Source of the DNA: Solibacillus daqui
Lineage (GTDB): Bacteria; Bacillota; Bacilli; Bacillales_A; Planococcaceae
Reading direction: 5' to 3'
NCBI RefSeq assembly: GCF_028747805.1
Contig: NZ_CP114887.1
Span: 3,745,001-3,809,000, forward strand
DNA: 64,000 bases
In this document: positions 8,874-18,172 of the stretch, piece by piece
How the letters are laid out: every line of letters starts with the position of its first letter
Position numbering within the stretch: position 1 is the first letter of the stretch
Position numbers and translations under genes: made by a program
Notes under the pieces: generated by a model
The model's input: only the letters and a program-made list of their open reading frames with translations
The model's database searches: none
What the model was told of the DNA's origin: nothing

Positions 8874-9497
8874 ATGTTTATTCGTAGAGAAAATTTTAAA
8901 CAATACATTACGTTATATCCAGTTGTGTCGTCAATTATTGCCATCAATTTCATCGTTTATTTACTAACATTAGTTCCCGGCTTTGGTGAGCGACTTTTAT
9001 ATACTGGCATGAGCGTAAATGGTTTGATCGCTCAAGGTGAATGGTGGCGCATCATTACATCAATGTTTTTACACGTAGGCTTTACCCATGTGCTTTTTAA
9101 TATGTTTTCATTATTTTTATTTGGTCCTGAGCTCGAAAAAATTGCAGGCAAGATGCGCTTTTTAACCATCTACTTTTTAGCAGGCATTTTTGGTATTGCA
9201 GCAACTTATTTAACGCAAGAACCGACCTATGCAAGTGTTGGTGCTAGTGGTGCGCTTTATGGGATTTTCGGCGCATTTGCCGCTCTTGTCTATTACACAA
9301 GGCATTTATTCCCTCAGCTAAAGCAAATCATCTTACCGTTAATCGTCATTAGTGTTATTATGACATTTTTAACGCCAAATATTAATATCGCTGCCCATCT
9401 TGGAGGGCTTATTGCCGGCTTTATTTTAGGAATTGTTTATTTCAACCCGAAAAATATGGTACGTTGGCGCGAAAAAAATATTCGACGTGTAAAATAG
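8874..9497 (+). CDS. Rhomboid family intramembrane serine protease
   Basis: 207 residues and about six membrane segments. The catalytic serine is Ser125 in GASG (123-126), the histidine His175 in AAHLGG, and Asn76 (LFNMFSLF) stabilises the oxyanion. It cleaves membrane proteins inside the bilayer; substrates are unknown. B. subtilis YdcA occupies the same place. It is divergent from acpS with only 85 bp between the starts. Confidence 0.93.
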   Translation: MFIRRENFKQYITLYPVVSSIIAINFIVYLLTLVPGFGERLLYTGMSVNGLIAQGEWWRIITSMFLHVGFTHVLFNMFSLFLFGPELEKIAGKMRFLTIYFLAGIFGIAATYLTQEPTYASVGASGALYGIFGAFAALVYYTRHLFPQLKQIILPLIVISVIMTFLTPNINIAAHLGGLIAGFILGIVYFNPKNMVRWREKNIRRVK

Positions 9498-9506
9498 AAA
9501 GCAAAT

Positions 9507-9540
9507 GAGACCGCCCCAAAACGAGAGCGGTCTTTTTTAT
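9507..9540 (+). terminator. Terminator after the rhomboid gene
   Basis: GACCGC (9509-9514) pairs with GCGGTC (9527-9532) and is followed by six T on the plus strand. Its T run overlaps the stop codon of the convergent ydbT gene. Confidence 0.85.
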
Positions 9541-11009
9541 TTTTCATACCAACATAATATCGTTTCCACTTCTTGCTGGTCAATGTGACGTACTATAGCC
9601 GATGCTCCTGTCATCCCAGACATCACTACAATTTTCGCCGAACCAATATCGCGTCGTTTTTGGAAATAGGTTTGACGGCCTTGCGTCACTTGAATGCGCT
9701 TTTTCACCGCAAAAAAGGTAACGCGACTAATCACACGAGACACAATCGTAATTTGGTTTTCGTAAAGTGTGTAGCCTGTTGTTTTGAACTGCCATCTACC
9801 TAATAAAATTATCGGCACTATTAGTAATAACGACAATAAGCCATACGGATAAAAGAAATACGATATAAGTCCAACGAGCGGAACAAACCAGATAAAATCA
9901 ATTCGATAAAAAAATGGAAGTGCTTTTTTTGGCGGCTTCACATGTGAGGATAATGAAAAATCATAATCCGGGAACAGTTCCTCAAGCGGCGTAAGTAGCT
10001 CTTTCTTTGCAATTAACGGCAACAAAATGATTTTTTTATTTGCTTCTCCGCTAAAACCACCACCAGCACTTTCTACAGCTACTGAAGCAAGACCTAGTAA
10101 TTGTTGAAATGGATTTTCAACAATTTTAATTGCTTGCACCCGGTTCAACGGAATAGTCACACGCTTTTTTTCAATTAAGCCACGAGTAATAATTAATCGT
10201 TCTTGCTCTTTTGACACCGTGAAATTATAGTAATTTAAACATGTAAAACCAACCGAAATAATCCACGTTAAAAGTAGTACGAGCGCAATTATAATCGCCA
10301 CCGCAATAAAACTATATTTCATCAAAAATGCAACTTCATCATAGATCGCATCAAACGGTATAAACTCCGCAAATTGCGAAACAGCTGCAAACACCCCCGC
10401 TAGCACTACTCCCATACCACTTGATGTCGTCGCAAGTAACAATAACTCCGGAATTTGCATTTTATGTACAACCGTTGATGGAACTTTTTCAATAATCGGC
10501 TGTTCGTTTTCTTCTATTATAGCTTGTTGGTTTTTCGCATACTTCATTCGAATTTCAATTTCATCGGCTGCTGCACGTGTTACAGCTGTTAATTCCGCTT
10601 CTGGTTTCCCATTTTTGCTACCAGCTGTTTCAATTTGTACTTCAACAAGCTTAAAAATTCGGTGAAATATACCTTCTTTATAATTTAAGTTTTGAATTCT
10701 TTCAAATGGAATATATCGCTTCTTTTTTACAAATAGACCGTATTCAACGCGGAGTTCACTATCCTCAAACCAATAAACGAAAGTCCACCATTTAATTCCC
10801 CCATTAATGATCGTCCAAAGTAAAACAACAGATAGAATCATTAATGGTACCATTTCTCCAAAAAAGTCTTTACTACGGTAATCAAAATTAAAGTTAAATC
10901 CATTCGCCACTATAATGATAGCAATTGGCACTAATAGGTCCTTCAGTGCCTTCACAACATTAATTAAAACTGCCGCAGGATGAAGTTTAAACTTTTCATT
11001 AGACATCAT
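9537..11009 (-). CDS. ydbT: YdbT-like membrane protein with bacterial PH domains
   Basis: 490 residues with several membrane segments and repeated bPH_2 (DUF304) domains, seen as the repeated pattern YENQITI..., KKRIQVTQGR and RIQNLNYKEG. It overlaps the upstream ydbS by 11 bp. In B. subtilis the sigma-W-controlled ydbST pair protects against certain antimicrobial peptides of other bacilli; the same role is likely here because the pair also has a sigma-W-type promoter. Molecular mechanism is not known to me. Confidence 0.88.
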   Translation of the reverse strand: MMSNEKFKLHPAAVLINVVKALKDLLVPIAIIIVANGFNFNFDYRSKDFFGEMVPLMILSVVLLWTIINGGIKWWTFVYWFEDSELRVEYGLFVKKKRYIPFERIQNLNYKEGIFHRIFKLVEVQIETAGSKNGKPEAELTAVTRAAADEIEIRMKYAKNQQAIIEENEQPIIEKVPSTVVHKMQIPELLLLATTSSGMGVVLAGVFAAVSQFAEFIPFDAIYDEVAFLMKYSFIAVAIIIALVLLLTWIISVGFTCLNYYNFTVSKEQERLIITRGLIEKKRVTIPLNRVQAIKIVENPFQQLLGLASVAVESAGGGFSGEANKKIILLPLIAKKELLTPLEELFPDYDFSLSSHVKPPKKALPFFYRIDFIWFVPLVGLISYFFYPYGLLSLLLIVPIILLGRWQFKTTGYTLYENQITIVSRVISRVTFFAVKKRIQVTQGRQTYFQKRRDIGSAKIVVMSGMTGASAIVRHIDQQEVETILCWYEK

Positions 11010-11478
11010 CTTCCGCCACCCTTGCTAATTCCGAAATTTTCATACGTAACATATCCGCGTATTCTAACTCTAGCATCGGAATAGTATGAACTGTTGCCGC
11101 TGACGATATTGAAATGTTTGCTAAATTGTATTTTTTTAATATCGGACCTTGCTCTGTATCAACATGCTGTACACGCACCATCGGAATTAAAGTACGTGTC
11201 ACAATAAATAAGCCGCTTTGAATTTCAATTTCTTGTTCACGTACTTCATAGCGCCAAATTTTCCAACGAATATTCGGGAAAATTATGATTGAGCAAATGA
11301 TTGATAATACAACAATTACAATCATCAGCCATTGAATCCATACTGGCCAACTGAATTTAATTGTTAGAAATACGGCACCAGCTGCAAGTAATGCTAAAAT
11401 CATCGTTTGAAAAAATCCATACAAACGCCAAACAGTTACCGCTTTTTTAGGTAATTGGTTTTGTGGTTGTGCTCTCAT
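10999..11478 (-). CDS. ydbS: YdbS-like membrane protein with PH domain
   Basis: 159 residues: two membrane segments in the first 70 residues followed by one bPH_2 domain (RYEVREQEIEIQSGLF, TLIPMVRVQHVDTEQG). It is the first gene of the ydbS-ydbT pair; GAGGTG precedes its ATG. A sigma-W-type promoter lies 33-58 bp upstream. Probable role in envelope stress resistance, by analogy with B. subtilis. Confidence 0.88.
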   Translation of the reverse strand: MRAQPQNQLPKKAVTVWRLYGFFQTMILALLAAGAVFLTIKFSWPVWIQWLMIVIVVLSIICSIIIFPNIRWKIWRYEVREQEIEIQSGLFIVTRTLIPMVRVQHVDTEQGPILKKYNLANISISSAATVHTIPMLELEYADMLRMKISELARVAEDDV

Positions 11479-11510
11479 TTTATTTACACCTCGTTTTCTC
11501 TATCTAGATA

Positions 11511-11536
11511 TACGATTTAAATGATATTTCGTTTCA
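11511..11536 (-). promoter_or_regulatory. Sigma-W-type ECF promoter of ydbST
   Basis: On the minus strand TGAAAC (11536-11531), exactly 16 nt, then CGTA (11514-11511). This matches the ECF sigma-W consensus TGAAAC-N16-17-CGTA. The B. subtilis ydbST operon is known to be sigma-W dependent. Confidence 0.85.
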
Positions 11537-11597
11537 CTTTTATCATACTATAACACTTCCATGTTCTTGAAACTTTACATTGATTTTATTTTTAAAC

Positions 11598-11632
11598 TAA
11601 AAAACACATCCGCGAATTAACGCAGATGTGCT
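11598..11632 (-). terminator. Terminator after cshA
   Basis: CACATC-GCG / CGC-GATGTG arms (11605-11630) with a TTAATT loop, followed by six T on the minus strand. Confidence 0.87.
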
Positions 11633-11646
11633 TTGGATTGTATAAA

Positions 11647-13200
11647 TTAGTCTTCGCGACGTTGACGAGGACGACGGTCACGAGAAGATGAACCTTCGCG
11701 GCGTCCGCTTCCTTCACGACGACCGCCATCACGACGTTCGCCACCGCGGCCACCTTCACGACGACGATCTCCACCGCCATTACCACCACGACGGTCTCCA
11801 CCACGGCTACCTCCACCACGGTTGCGGTCATTACCACCACGACCACGGTTTCCACCACCATTAGAACGTTCACGACGCATTGGTAATGGACGCTCTTCTG
11901 TTAACGTAACAGGCGTTGCATCTGGCTCTTTTGTAATAGACTTAAGTGCAGCTGCCACTAAATCTAACGCTTCGTTATTTGCTAATAACTGAGCTGCTAA
12001 TTCACGGTAGTTGCCTAAATCATTGTTTTGCACTAATTCCACCAACGATTGCATTGCATCTTCTTGTAAGCCTACTAAAGCTTCTTCAGATGTTGGTGGA
12101 CGTAAAGGATTCATACGTTTTTTCGTAGTTTCTTCTACGATACGTAAGTAACCCATTTCACGAGGTGTTACAAATGTTACAGAAGTACCTTGTTTACCAG
12201 CACGGCCAGTACGACCAATACGGTGAACGTAAGATTCTGGATCTTGTGGAATATCAAAGTTGTAAACATGTGTTACACCAGAAATATCTAAACCACGAGC
12301 AGCTACGTCTGTTGCGATTAAGATGTCAATTTTACTTTCTTTAAATTGACGTAATACAGAAAGACGTTTTGCTTGTGATAAGTCACCGTGAATTCCTTCT
12401 GCTAAGAAACCACGTAAACCTAATGCTTGAGATAACTCATCAACACGACGTTTTGTACGACCAAAGATAATCGCTAACTCTGGTTTTTGAGAATCTAATA
12501 AACGAGAAAGTGCATCGAACTTCTCACGCTCAGTAGCTTTTACAAAGAACTGCTCAATGTTTTCCATTGTTAATTCTTTTGCTTTGATTTTAACGATTTC
12601 TGGGTTTTTCATAAATGTTTCAGCAATTTTGCGGATTGCAGGTGGCATTGTTGCTGAGAATAATAACGTTTGACGATCAGATGGAACAGACTCTAAAATC
12701 GCGTTAATGTCATCAATGAAGCCCATGTTTAACATTTCATCTGCTTCGTCTAATACTAATGTTTGTACTTCGTCTAATTTCATAGTACGACGGTTAATAT
12801 GGTCTTGAATACGACCAGGTGTACCTACGATAATTTGTGGTTTATTTTTAAGCGCACGGATTTGACGACTAATTTCTTGTCCACCGTAAACTGATAATAA
12901 TTTTACGCGCTTATCATAACCTAATTTATAAAGTTCTTCTGAAACTTGGATTGCTAATTCACGAGTTGGAGCAATTACTAAAGCTTGGATATTCGGATTT
13001 TTAGGGTCGATTTTCTCGATTAATGGAATACCGAATGCAGCTGTTTTACCAGTACCTGTTTGCGCTTGACCTAATACGTCGCGGCCAGCCATGGCAAAAT
13101 TAACTGTTCCTTCTTGGATTGGTGTTGCTTCTTCAAACCCCATACGCTTAATTGAACGTAATGTAGATTCACTAATGTTTAATTCTGAAAAATTTGTCAA
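11647..13200 (-). CDS. cshA: DEAD-box RNA helicase CshA
   Basis: About 517 residues. The helicase core has motif I AQTGTGKT, motif II DEAD, SAT and [10 protein letters not shown], followed by a dimerisation region and an Arg/Gly/Ser-rich basic tail of about 75 residues. CshA unwinds RNA in ribosome assembly and, with the degradosome, in mRNA decay; it is typically cold-induced. Two TTG codons are candidates. The one at 13200 has AAGGAG at a workable distance and gives the MTNFSELN start expected for the family; the TTG at 13209 is too close to it. A structured leader precedes the gene. Confidence 0.94.
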   Translation of the reverse strand: MTNFSELNISESTLRSIKRMGFEEATPIQEGTVNFAMAGRDVLGQAQTGTGKTAAFGIPLIEKIDPKNPNIQALVIAPTRELAIQVSEELYKLGYDKRVKLLSVYGGQEISRQIRALKNKPQIIVGTPGRIQDHINRRTMKLDEVQTLVLDEADEMLNMGFIDDINAILESVPSDRQTLLFSATMPPAIRKIAETFMKNPEIVKIKAKELTMENIEQFFVKATEREKFDALSRLLDSQKPELAIIFGRTKRRVDELSQALGLRGFLAEGIHGDLSQAKRLSVLRQFKESKIDILIATDVAARGLDISGVTHVYNFDIPQDPESYVHRIGRTGRAGKQGTSVTFVTPREMGYLRIVEETTKKRMNPLRPPTSEEALVGLQEDAMQSLVELVQNNDLGNYRELAAQLLANNEALDLVAAALKSITKEPDATPVTLTEERPLPMRRERSNGGGNRGRGGNDRNRGGGSRGGDRRGGNGGGDRRREGGRGGERRDGGRREGSGRREGSSSRDRRPRQRRED

Positions 13201-13204
13201 ACTC

Positions 13205-13431
13205 TTCAATCTCCTTTTTCCTATTAAGTTGACAAATGGTTACATTTTCAGATAAAATGGCGGCAAATTTCGAGCCATTGTAATTGGAACGTTTCCGTTA
13301 CTAAAAAATTCTCTCTACTTACAAAATGTAGAGTCTCTTATATGAAAGGAAAGCCCGGTCATTGCCGAGCGGTTCGATTCTACAGTTTCTTAATTGCAAT
13401 GCATTTTTAAAAAATAGAATAAAACCGTTAT
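13205..13431 (-). promoter_or_regulatory. Structured cshA leader with attenuator-like hairpins
   Basis: Reading the minus strand: a TTGATA (-35) with TTTAAA 17 nt on; then TGTAGA (about 13384-13379); a hairpin GCTCGG/CCGGGC (13369-13352); a terminator-like hairpin CTCTAC/GTAGAG (13333-13313) followed by six T; then AATGGC/GCCATT. TGTAGA can pair with the TCTACA that forms the 5-prime arm of the terminator-like hairpin, giving two exclusive folds. No known riboswitch is recognised. Pairing is seen in the sequence; control by attenuation is inferred. Confidence 0.5.
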
Positions 13432-13472
13432 CAAAAAAAAGCACTCTTCACCTAAAACGCTTGAAGAGTCTT
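13432..13472 (-). terminator. Terminator after the esterase gene
   Basis: ACTCTTCA (13443-13450) pairs with TGAAGAGT (13462-13469) and on the minus strand is followed by GC and eight T. Confidence 0.85.
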
Positions 13473-13557
13473 TGCACAAAATGTATCCATTGCTTTACAT
13501 AGTCTAACACGGGAGTTCTCGGTATGCAACGTTTATGCTTATGTGAATTGTTATATA

Positions 13558-14256
13558 CTATGCATCATTTAAAAATTGAAAGACCTTTTGAAACCAGCTT
13601 TCGCAGTCATCACTATAGCAAATGTGATGTTTTCCCTGCTCAGAAATATACAGTCTTTTTTCTGAAGATTGAAGTAAATTTTGCAAATAAGCTGCTGTAG
13701 AAAATGGGACAATCCCATCCAATCTCCCTTGTACAATAAATGTCGGACACTTTATATTTTGAATATACGGTGCTGTTTTTTGCACAACACGTGTAAATTC
13801 TACCGTGGCAGATAACGGAACATGCTTAAACTTAAATTTGTAGCGTGCAAATAATTCATTATCCCCCAATTGATGATGTATGAAATCTTCGGCCATTAAA
13901 CGAATATCTTTTATAAGTTGTGTCGGACTAATATATTTTGCGGCCGCACTAAGTAAGACTAACTTTTTCACCTTATAACGAATTGCTAAATACATCGCGA
14001 TAACCCCTCCCATTGAAAATCCAACTACGATAACTTCATCAACCTTTTTCTTTAAATTTCGATAGGCAACTTCCGCTTCCATCATCCAATGTTCCGCTTT
14101 ATAACCTTTCATCGCCAACTCTTCTGCCTCACCATGTCCTGAAAAAGTTAGGATACTTACTTCCCACGTTGTCCGCTGCTGAAGAAAATCTACTAAAGGT
14201 TGTACCTCATAAGGGCCACCTGAAAATCCATGTAAAAAAAGTATACCTGTCGACAC
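13558..14256 (-). CDS. Alpha/beta hydrolase, carboxylesterase/monoacylglycerol lipase type
   Basis: About 232 residues. Nucleophile elbow GFSMGG, acid Asp in GRLDGIVP and His in GKHHICYS form the catalytic triad; LHGFSGGP forms the oxyanion loop. It resembles the Geobacillus Est30 type of carboxylesterase. The GTG at 14256 is preceded by AGGTGA four bases away; the ATG at 14274 has no ribosome binding site. The gene is followed by its own terminator and is separate from murF. Substrate cannot be told from sequence. Confidence 0.85.
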   Translation of the reverse strand: MSTGILFLHGFSGGPYEVQPLVDFLQQRTTWEVSILTFSGHGEAEELAMKGYKAEHWMMEAEVAYRNLKKKVDEVIVVGFSMGGVIAMYLAIRYKVKKLVLLSAAAKYISPTQLIKDIRLMAEDFIHHQLGDNELFARYKFKFKHVPLSATVEFTRVVQKTAPYIQNIKCPTFIVQGRLDGIVPFSTAAYLQNLLQSSEKRLYISEQGKHHICYSDDCESWFQKVFQFLNDA

Positions 14257-14326
14257 AACATCACCTGAATTCATAATTTTTTGTTTATTTTTCCCGATAA
14301 AATTTTATACATTTAAGAAGAAAGGA

Positions 14327-14611
14327 ATGGAATATGAAATCTTTGAAAAGAATTTATTGAATTTATCGTATAGTAACAATCAATATTTAGATACATTATT
14401 CAAGGAAGATTGGCATGTTGAAAATGGGTCGCTATTTAAAGGCGAGGAAAATGTTGAAAACATGAACGATGAGCTTGATCTCATTTTATCGGATATGGGC
14501 ATTGTAGCAACCATTTTCTTAAATGATACTCGTATCGCGACGAATGTCAAAATTGATGGTAGACGCGCTGTCGGTACATTATCTAAACTCATTCATAGAT
14601 TCAAATTTTAA
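14327..14611 (+). CDS. Isolated single-Cache sensor-domain fragment, possible remnant
   Basis: 94 residues without a signal or membrane segment. The stretch DWHVENGSLFKG ... IVATIFLNDTRIATNV ... GRRAVGT is the signature of the extracellular single-Cache domain of methyl-accepting chemotaxis proteins and related receptors. The transmembrane helices, the rest of the Cache domain and any signalling domain are absent. It may be a remnant of a larger receptor or a small cytosolic ligand-binding protein. A weak AAAGGAATGG precedes the ATG, and the ORF is intact, so I list it as coding. Confidence 0.55.
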   Translation: MEYEIFEKNLLNLSYSNNQYLDTLFKEDWHVENGSLFKGEENVENMNDELDLILSDMGIVATIFLNDTRIATNVKIDGRRAVGTLSKLIHRFKF

Positions 14612-14613
14612 CA

Positions 14614-14660
14614 AACAAAAAGACGTAGAATCATAGCTTAAATGCTGATGACTCCACGCC
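14614..14660 (-). terminator. Terminator after murF
   Basis: An 11-bp stem with G-T pairs (14624-14634 with 14648-14658) is followed on the minus strand by CTTTTTG. The convergent Cache-fragment ORF ends just before it. Confidence 0.75.
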
Positions 14661-14673
14661 TTTTGTTGATCAA

Positions 14674-16041
14674 TTATTGCGCTACGTTTTGTATAATCGT
14701 TTCAAGTTTCATGCCGCGTGAACCTTTTACTAAAATGAGTGTATCTTCCGTTGCGTGCTGTTTGATCGTTTCAATAATCGGCGCATAATCCGTTTCTGAA
14801 TAAACAAGAAGTTCCGAATTAAATTGACCTTGTAGCTTTTCATATAACCATTTCATGCGTGGGCCATATAAGCATACATAGCTCACAACGTCCGCATCGA
14901 TATGTTGGGCGATTTCTTCATGCATTTGTTGCTCGTCATCACCTAGCTCCAACATATCTCCTAGTACCAACCATTTATCGCCGCGAATCGATGTTTGATT
15001 TACAAATTGAACTGCTGCATGCATGCTTGTCGGTGCTGCGTTGTAAGCGTCATTAATGAATAACACATCGCCAACAGGAATCAGCTGCATACGCATATCT
15101 GTTAACACGACTTGCTTTAATGCCGCGCGAATTTGCTCGTCTGTCAAACCGAGTGCTTTACTTACAAGCATCGCGTTTAGCGTATTTTTCACTTGGTGCT
15201 CACCTAATACCGAAATGAAGAAATCTCCGTCGATTGCACCTTCAACGTGGAATCTGCTCCCTTCAGCGTTTGCTACAATATTAGATGCAACTAAATCTAA
15301 GCCTTGTGTAAAGCCAACTGATTGGGTTCTTAAAGTCGGCTGTTTTTTAATAAGGTTTTGTAATAATGGCTCATCACCATCAAAGAATAATACACCATTG
15401 TCATCTAAACCTTGAATGATTTCAAACTTTGCCTGTGCAATGCCTTCACGAGAGCCTAAATCTTGCATATGTGCTTCACCGATGTTTGTAATAATCGCAT
15501 AGTGAGGGCGCGCTAACTTCGTTAAAAATTCAATTTCACCAAAGCCGCTCATACCCATTTCAAGCACTGAAATCTCTGTGTCTTCATCTAGCTGTAAAAT
15601 CGTAATTGGTAAGCCTAATTGGTTGTTAAAGTTCCCAATTGTTTTTTGTACTTTATAATATGGTGCTAATGCGCTCGCTAAAATATCTTTCGAAGATGTT
15701 TTACCGTTCGAACCTGTAATGCCAATAAATGTTGCTCGATGCTCATTACGGTAGCCCTTCGCCATTTCTTGTAGCGCAATTTCTGGATTATCGACAAAAA
15801 TTAGCGGTAAGTGCTGCGGTGGGTTTGGTTCATCATTCATCCATAAAGCTGCCGCTGCCCCTTTTTCAAACGCTTGCTCAACAAAGCGGTGACCATTTAC
15901 AGCCTCTCCTCGAAACGGAATGAATAAATCTCCTTGCTCGATTGTACGTGTATCAATAGAAACACCTGTTACAACGGTTTCTGGAAATGCTTGATTTTCA
16001 ATGTTTAGCCAATTTGCTAGTTGTTGTAAATTCTTCTTCAC
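14674..16041 (-). CDS. murF: UDP-N-acetylmuramoyl-tripeptide--D-alanyl-D-alanine ligase
   Basis: About 455 residues. The Mur ligase ATP-binding loop GITGSNGKTS is near residue 110, followed by the central and C-terminal Mur ligase domains. It adds D-Ala-D-Ala, made by Ddl next door, to UDP-MurNAc-tripeptide. The frame extends to a GTG at 16053 directly after the ddl stop codon. The GTG at 16041 (giving MKKNLQQLANWL) has GTGGGGGAA at correct spacing and fits family N-termini better. Co-transcribed with ddl. Confidence 0.95.
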   Translation of the reverse strand: MKKNLQQLANWLNIENQAFPETVVTGVSIDTRTIEQGDLFIPFRGEAVNGHRFVEQAFEKGAAAALWMNDEPNPPQHLPLIFVDNPEIALQEMAKGYRNEHRATFIGITGSNGKTSSKDILASALAPYYKVQKTIGNFNNQLGLPITILQLDEDTEISVLEMGMSGFGEIEFLTKLARPHYAIITNIGEAHMQDLGSREGIAQAKFEIIQGLDDNGVLFFDGDEPLLQNLIKKQPTLRTQSVGFTQGLDLVASNIVANAEGSRFHVEGAIDGDFFISVLGEHQVKNTLNAMLVSKALGLTDEQIRAALKQVVLTDMRMQLIPVGDVLFINDAYNAAPTSMHAAVQFVNQTSIRGDKWLVLGDMLELGDDEQQMHEEIAQHIDADVVSYVCLYGPRMKWLYEKLQGQFNSELLVYSETDYAPIIETIKQHATEDTLILVKGSRGMKLETIIQNVAQ

Positions 16042-16053
16042 GGTTTCCCCCAC

Positions 16054-17127
16054 TTAGTCTCTGTTGTATTGAAGTTGTTGTTTCTCGGTATGGCGCTCAA
16101 CTGCAAGCGCGATTAAATTTTTAATTAGCTCTGGATACGGCATATTTGTATGTTGCCATAATAATGGATACATACTTACCGGTGTAAAGCCTGGTAAAGT
16201 GTTCACTTCATTAATAAAAATTTCATTGTCTTCGGTAACGAAGAAGTCTGCACGTACTAATCCAGCTCCATCAATTGCTTTAAATGCCTTTTTCGCCATG
16301 TCTACTAAGTTCTCATACACTTGCTCTTCTAAAGGGGCTGGAATAATTAACGCTGTTGAACCGTCTTTATATTTTGAATCATAATCGTAAAACTCAGTCA
16401 TCGGCTTAATCTCACCTGCTACCGATACTTTTGGCGCATCGTTTCCTAACACAGCTAGCTCAATTTCACGTGCTGTAACTCCTTGTTCAACAACGATTTT
16501 GCGGTCATATTGTAAGGCAAATGCAATTGCTCTTTCTAACTCTGTAGCATTTGAAGCTTTACTAATTCCCACACTTGAACCTAGATTTGCAGGTTTTACA
16601 AACATTGGATAGCCTAATGTTTCTTCACATTTCGCTGTATAGCCTTGCTTGTTGCTTTCCCACTCACTGCGAATAAAATGTACATATGGCACTTGAGGTA
16701 AGCCTGCCATTTCAAATAGCTGCTTCATCGTTACTTTATCCATCCCAGCAGCAGAACCCAGTACACCGTTACCAACGTAAGGAATATTTAATACTTCTAA
16801 AAATCCTTGTACCGTACCGTCTTCCCCATTAGTACCGTGTAATAATGGAAAAATCACCTCGAATGGATTTGCCATATGTGCCGAAATGAATTGCATAATA
16901 TTATTATCAGATTGCTCTGATGTTGATGTAAATTGTAATTGTTCGATTGATTGTGCGGCTTCTGTTAGTTGAGGTCCTACACGCCATTCACCATTTAATG
17001 TAATAAAAATCGGAAAGACATCAAACTCGCTAAAATCTAAAGCTTGTGTTACTGCCTTCGCTGTAGATAGTGATACTTCGTGCTCGGCGGACTTACCACC
17101 ATATAATAAACCGATTCTTTTTTTCAT
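16054..17127 (-). CDS. ddl: D-alanine--D-alanine ligase
   Basis: 357 residues of the ATP-grasp family. The N-terminal GGKSAEHEVSL motif and the ATP-grasp signatures (KPANLGSSVGISKA, FINEVNTLPGFT) are present. It makes D-Ala-D-Ala from the product of alr. The ATG follows GGAGGTC. Its stop codon abuts murF, and the ddl-murF order is the same as in Bacillus and Listeria. Confidence 0.97.
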   Translation of the reverse strand: MKKRIGLLYGGKSAEHEVSLSTAKAVTQALDFSEFDVFPIFITLNGEWRVGPQLTEAAQSIEQLQFTSTSEQSDNNIMQFISAHMANPFEVIFPLLHGTNGEDGTVQGFLEVLNIPYVGNGVLGSAAGMDKVTMKQLFEMAGLPQVPYVHFIRSEWESNKQGYTAKCEETLGYPMFVKPANLGSSVGISKASNATELERAIAFALQYDRKIVVEQGVTAREIELAVLGNDAPKVSVAGEIKPMTEFYDYDSKYKDGSTALIIPAPLEEQVYENLVDMAKKAFKAIDGAGLVRADFFVTEDNEIFINEVNTLPGFTPVSMYPLLWQHTNMPYPELIKNLIALAVERHTEKQQLQYNRD

Positions 17128-17171
17128 TTCTTTGACCTCCAGTTTTCACTATTTTCTAGTGTACCATTTCT

Positions 17172-17371
17172 ATCAATTACGCCTCGGCTAACTTTTGTCC
17201 AGATTTTTTTCAAGTTCACTTAAAAAATCCCTCTAAAAATCTGTGACATCCGCCGAAGCATTGGACCAACACGATGTTGGTCACTCAGGCGTTGTCGCAC
17301 GATGCGGCGCTCTTAGCCTGAGTTCCTCTAATTCAGTCCGAGTTTGAACCCCCACTGAATCAAGTTAAAAC
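17172..17371 (+). repeat. Family 1 structured intergenic repeat, copy A
   Basis: Starts with ATCAATTACGCC and ends CTGAATCAAGTTAAAA. Hairpins: CCAACA-CGA-TGTTGG (17266-17280); the nested CTCAGGC/GCCTGAG (17284-17322) enclosing GTCGCA-CGA-TGCGGC with 3 nt left and 7 nt right; and ATTCAGT/ACTGAAT (17331-17337 with 17354-17360). It fills the spacer between ddl and the gene at 17423. Confidence 0.85.
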
Positions 17372-17388
17372 GCTAGCGAGCATTCGTC

Positions 17389-17424
17389 ATAAAAACACCC
17401 ACTGCTTATTTTGCTGTGAGTGTT
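17389..17424 (-). terminator. Terminator overlapping the stop codon of the 17423 gene
   Basis: ACACTCAC / GTGGGTGT arms (17416-17423 and 17395-17402 on the minus strand) followed by five T. Confidence 0.75.
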
Positions 17425-18172
17425 AACTAATTTGTATTAATTCATCATAGCTTAGTTTTAAAATTTCATTTAAGTCGTCCCATACTTCATCTGGGTAATC
17501 ATAGTCACTAAGCATTCGGACTTCGACTCCATAATGAGCATTAGGCTTATCTAATTTATATAGTGACAGTAACGCGCCTTCCTTCACATAAGGTCTATAT
17601 AATCGTAATGTTGAAGGATCAATTGCTGGTGAATTATTTTTACTTTTTCTCCGCCAAAAATTCCCTGCGCCTTCTTTTTCTTTAATCATCTGATTAAATA
17701 AATTCGACACGAGTATTTCAGAATCCCCGATAAAACGATAATAAACTTTCGTCATTTTATCTGCAACGGATGAATAGTACGTATAACGGTTTTGTAATTT
17801 ACTAAAGAACGGTGTCGCGAGTGGCTCACGCTTATGACTTAAATACAGCAGCTCTGCCTGTTCAAGCGGTGTTAGTGCATTGACATTTTTTTCAGATGCA
17901 AAATCAACCCAGCATAAATCCCGCTTTAAATCTATTTCTTTTTTCAAAAAACCTGACATATCTTCATTCGTTACAAAATCGAATTGCGTATGCATATTAA
18001 ACGAGCCATCTTCGTAAGCGTGATTTAACAGCAAAATATTTTTCATCGGCTCAACAGAAGTAATAAATTGCTTTACTGTTAACCCGCTATATACGACAAA
18101 ATGTTCTACATCGTTCATATGTATATAGATATGATGCATAAAATCTTCTGCTGCCTTCACTTTCTTCGCCAC
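17423..18172 (-). CDS. Conserved hypothetical protein
   Basis: 249 residues from the GTG at 18172, which has AAAGGAG 9 nt upstream; the longer frame to 18262 has no such site. I do not recognise the family. It has no signal peptide or membrane segment, is rich in aromatic and charged residues, and contains repeated hydrophobic beta-like stretches (HFVVYSGLTVKQF, KNILLLNHAY). It stands alone between repeat copies A and B, with its own terminator. No function is proposed. Confidence 0.75.
   Translation of the reverse strand: MAKKVKAAEDFMHHIYIHMNDVEHFVVYSGLTVKQFITSVEPMKNILLLNHAYEDGSFNMHTQFDFVTNEDMSGFLKKEIDLKRDLCWVDFASEKNVNALTPLEQAELLYLSHKREPLATPFFSKLQNRYTYYSSVADKMTKVYYRFIGDSEILVSNLFNQMIKEKEGAGNFWRRKSKNNSPAIDPSTLRLYRPYVKEGALLSLYKLDKPNAHYGVEVRMLSDYDYPDEVWDDLNEILKLSYDELIQIS

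Noticed and set aside
11592-11873. 93-codon Val-rich frame on the minus strand
   Set aside because: Out-of-frame reading of the Arg/Gly-rich tail of cshA.
13365-13381. T-loop-like GGTTCGATTC that might be a tRNA
   Set aside because: No acceptor, D or anticodon arm around it; on the minus strand it is part of the cshA leader hairpins.
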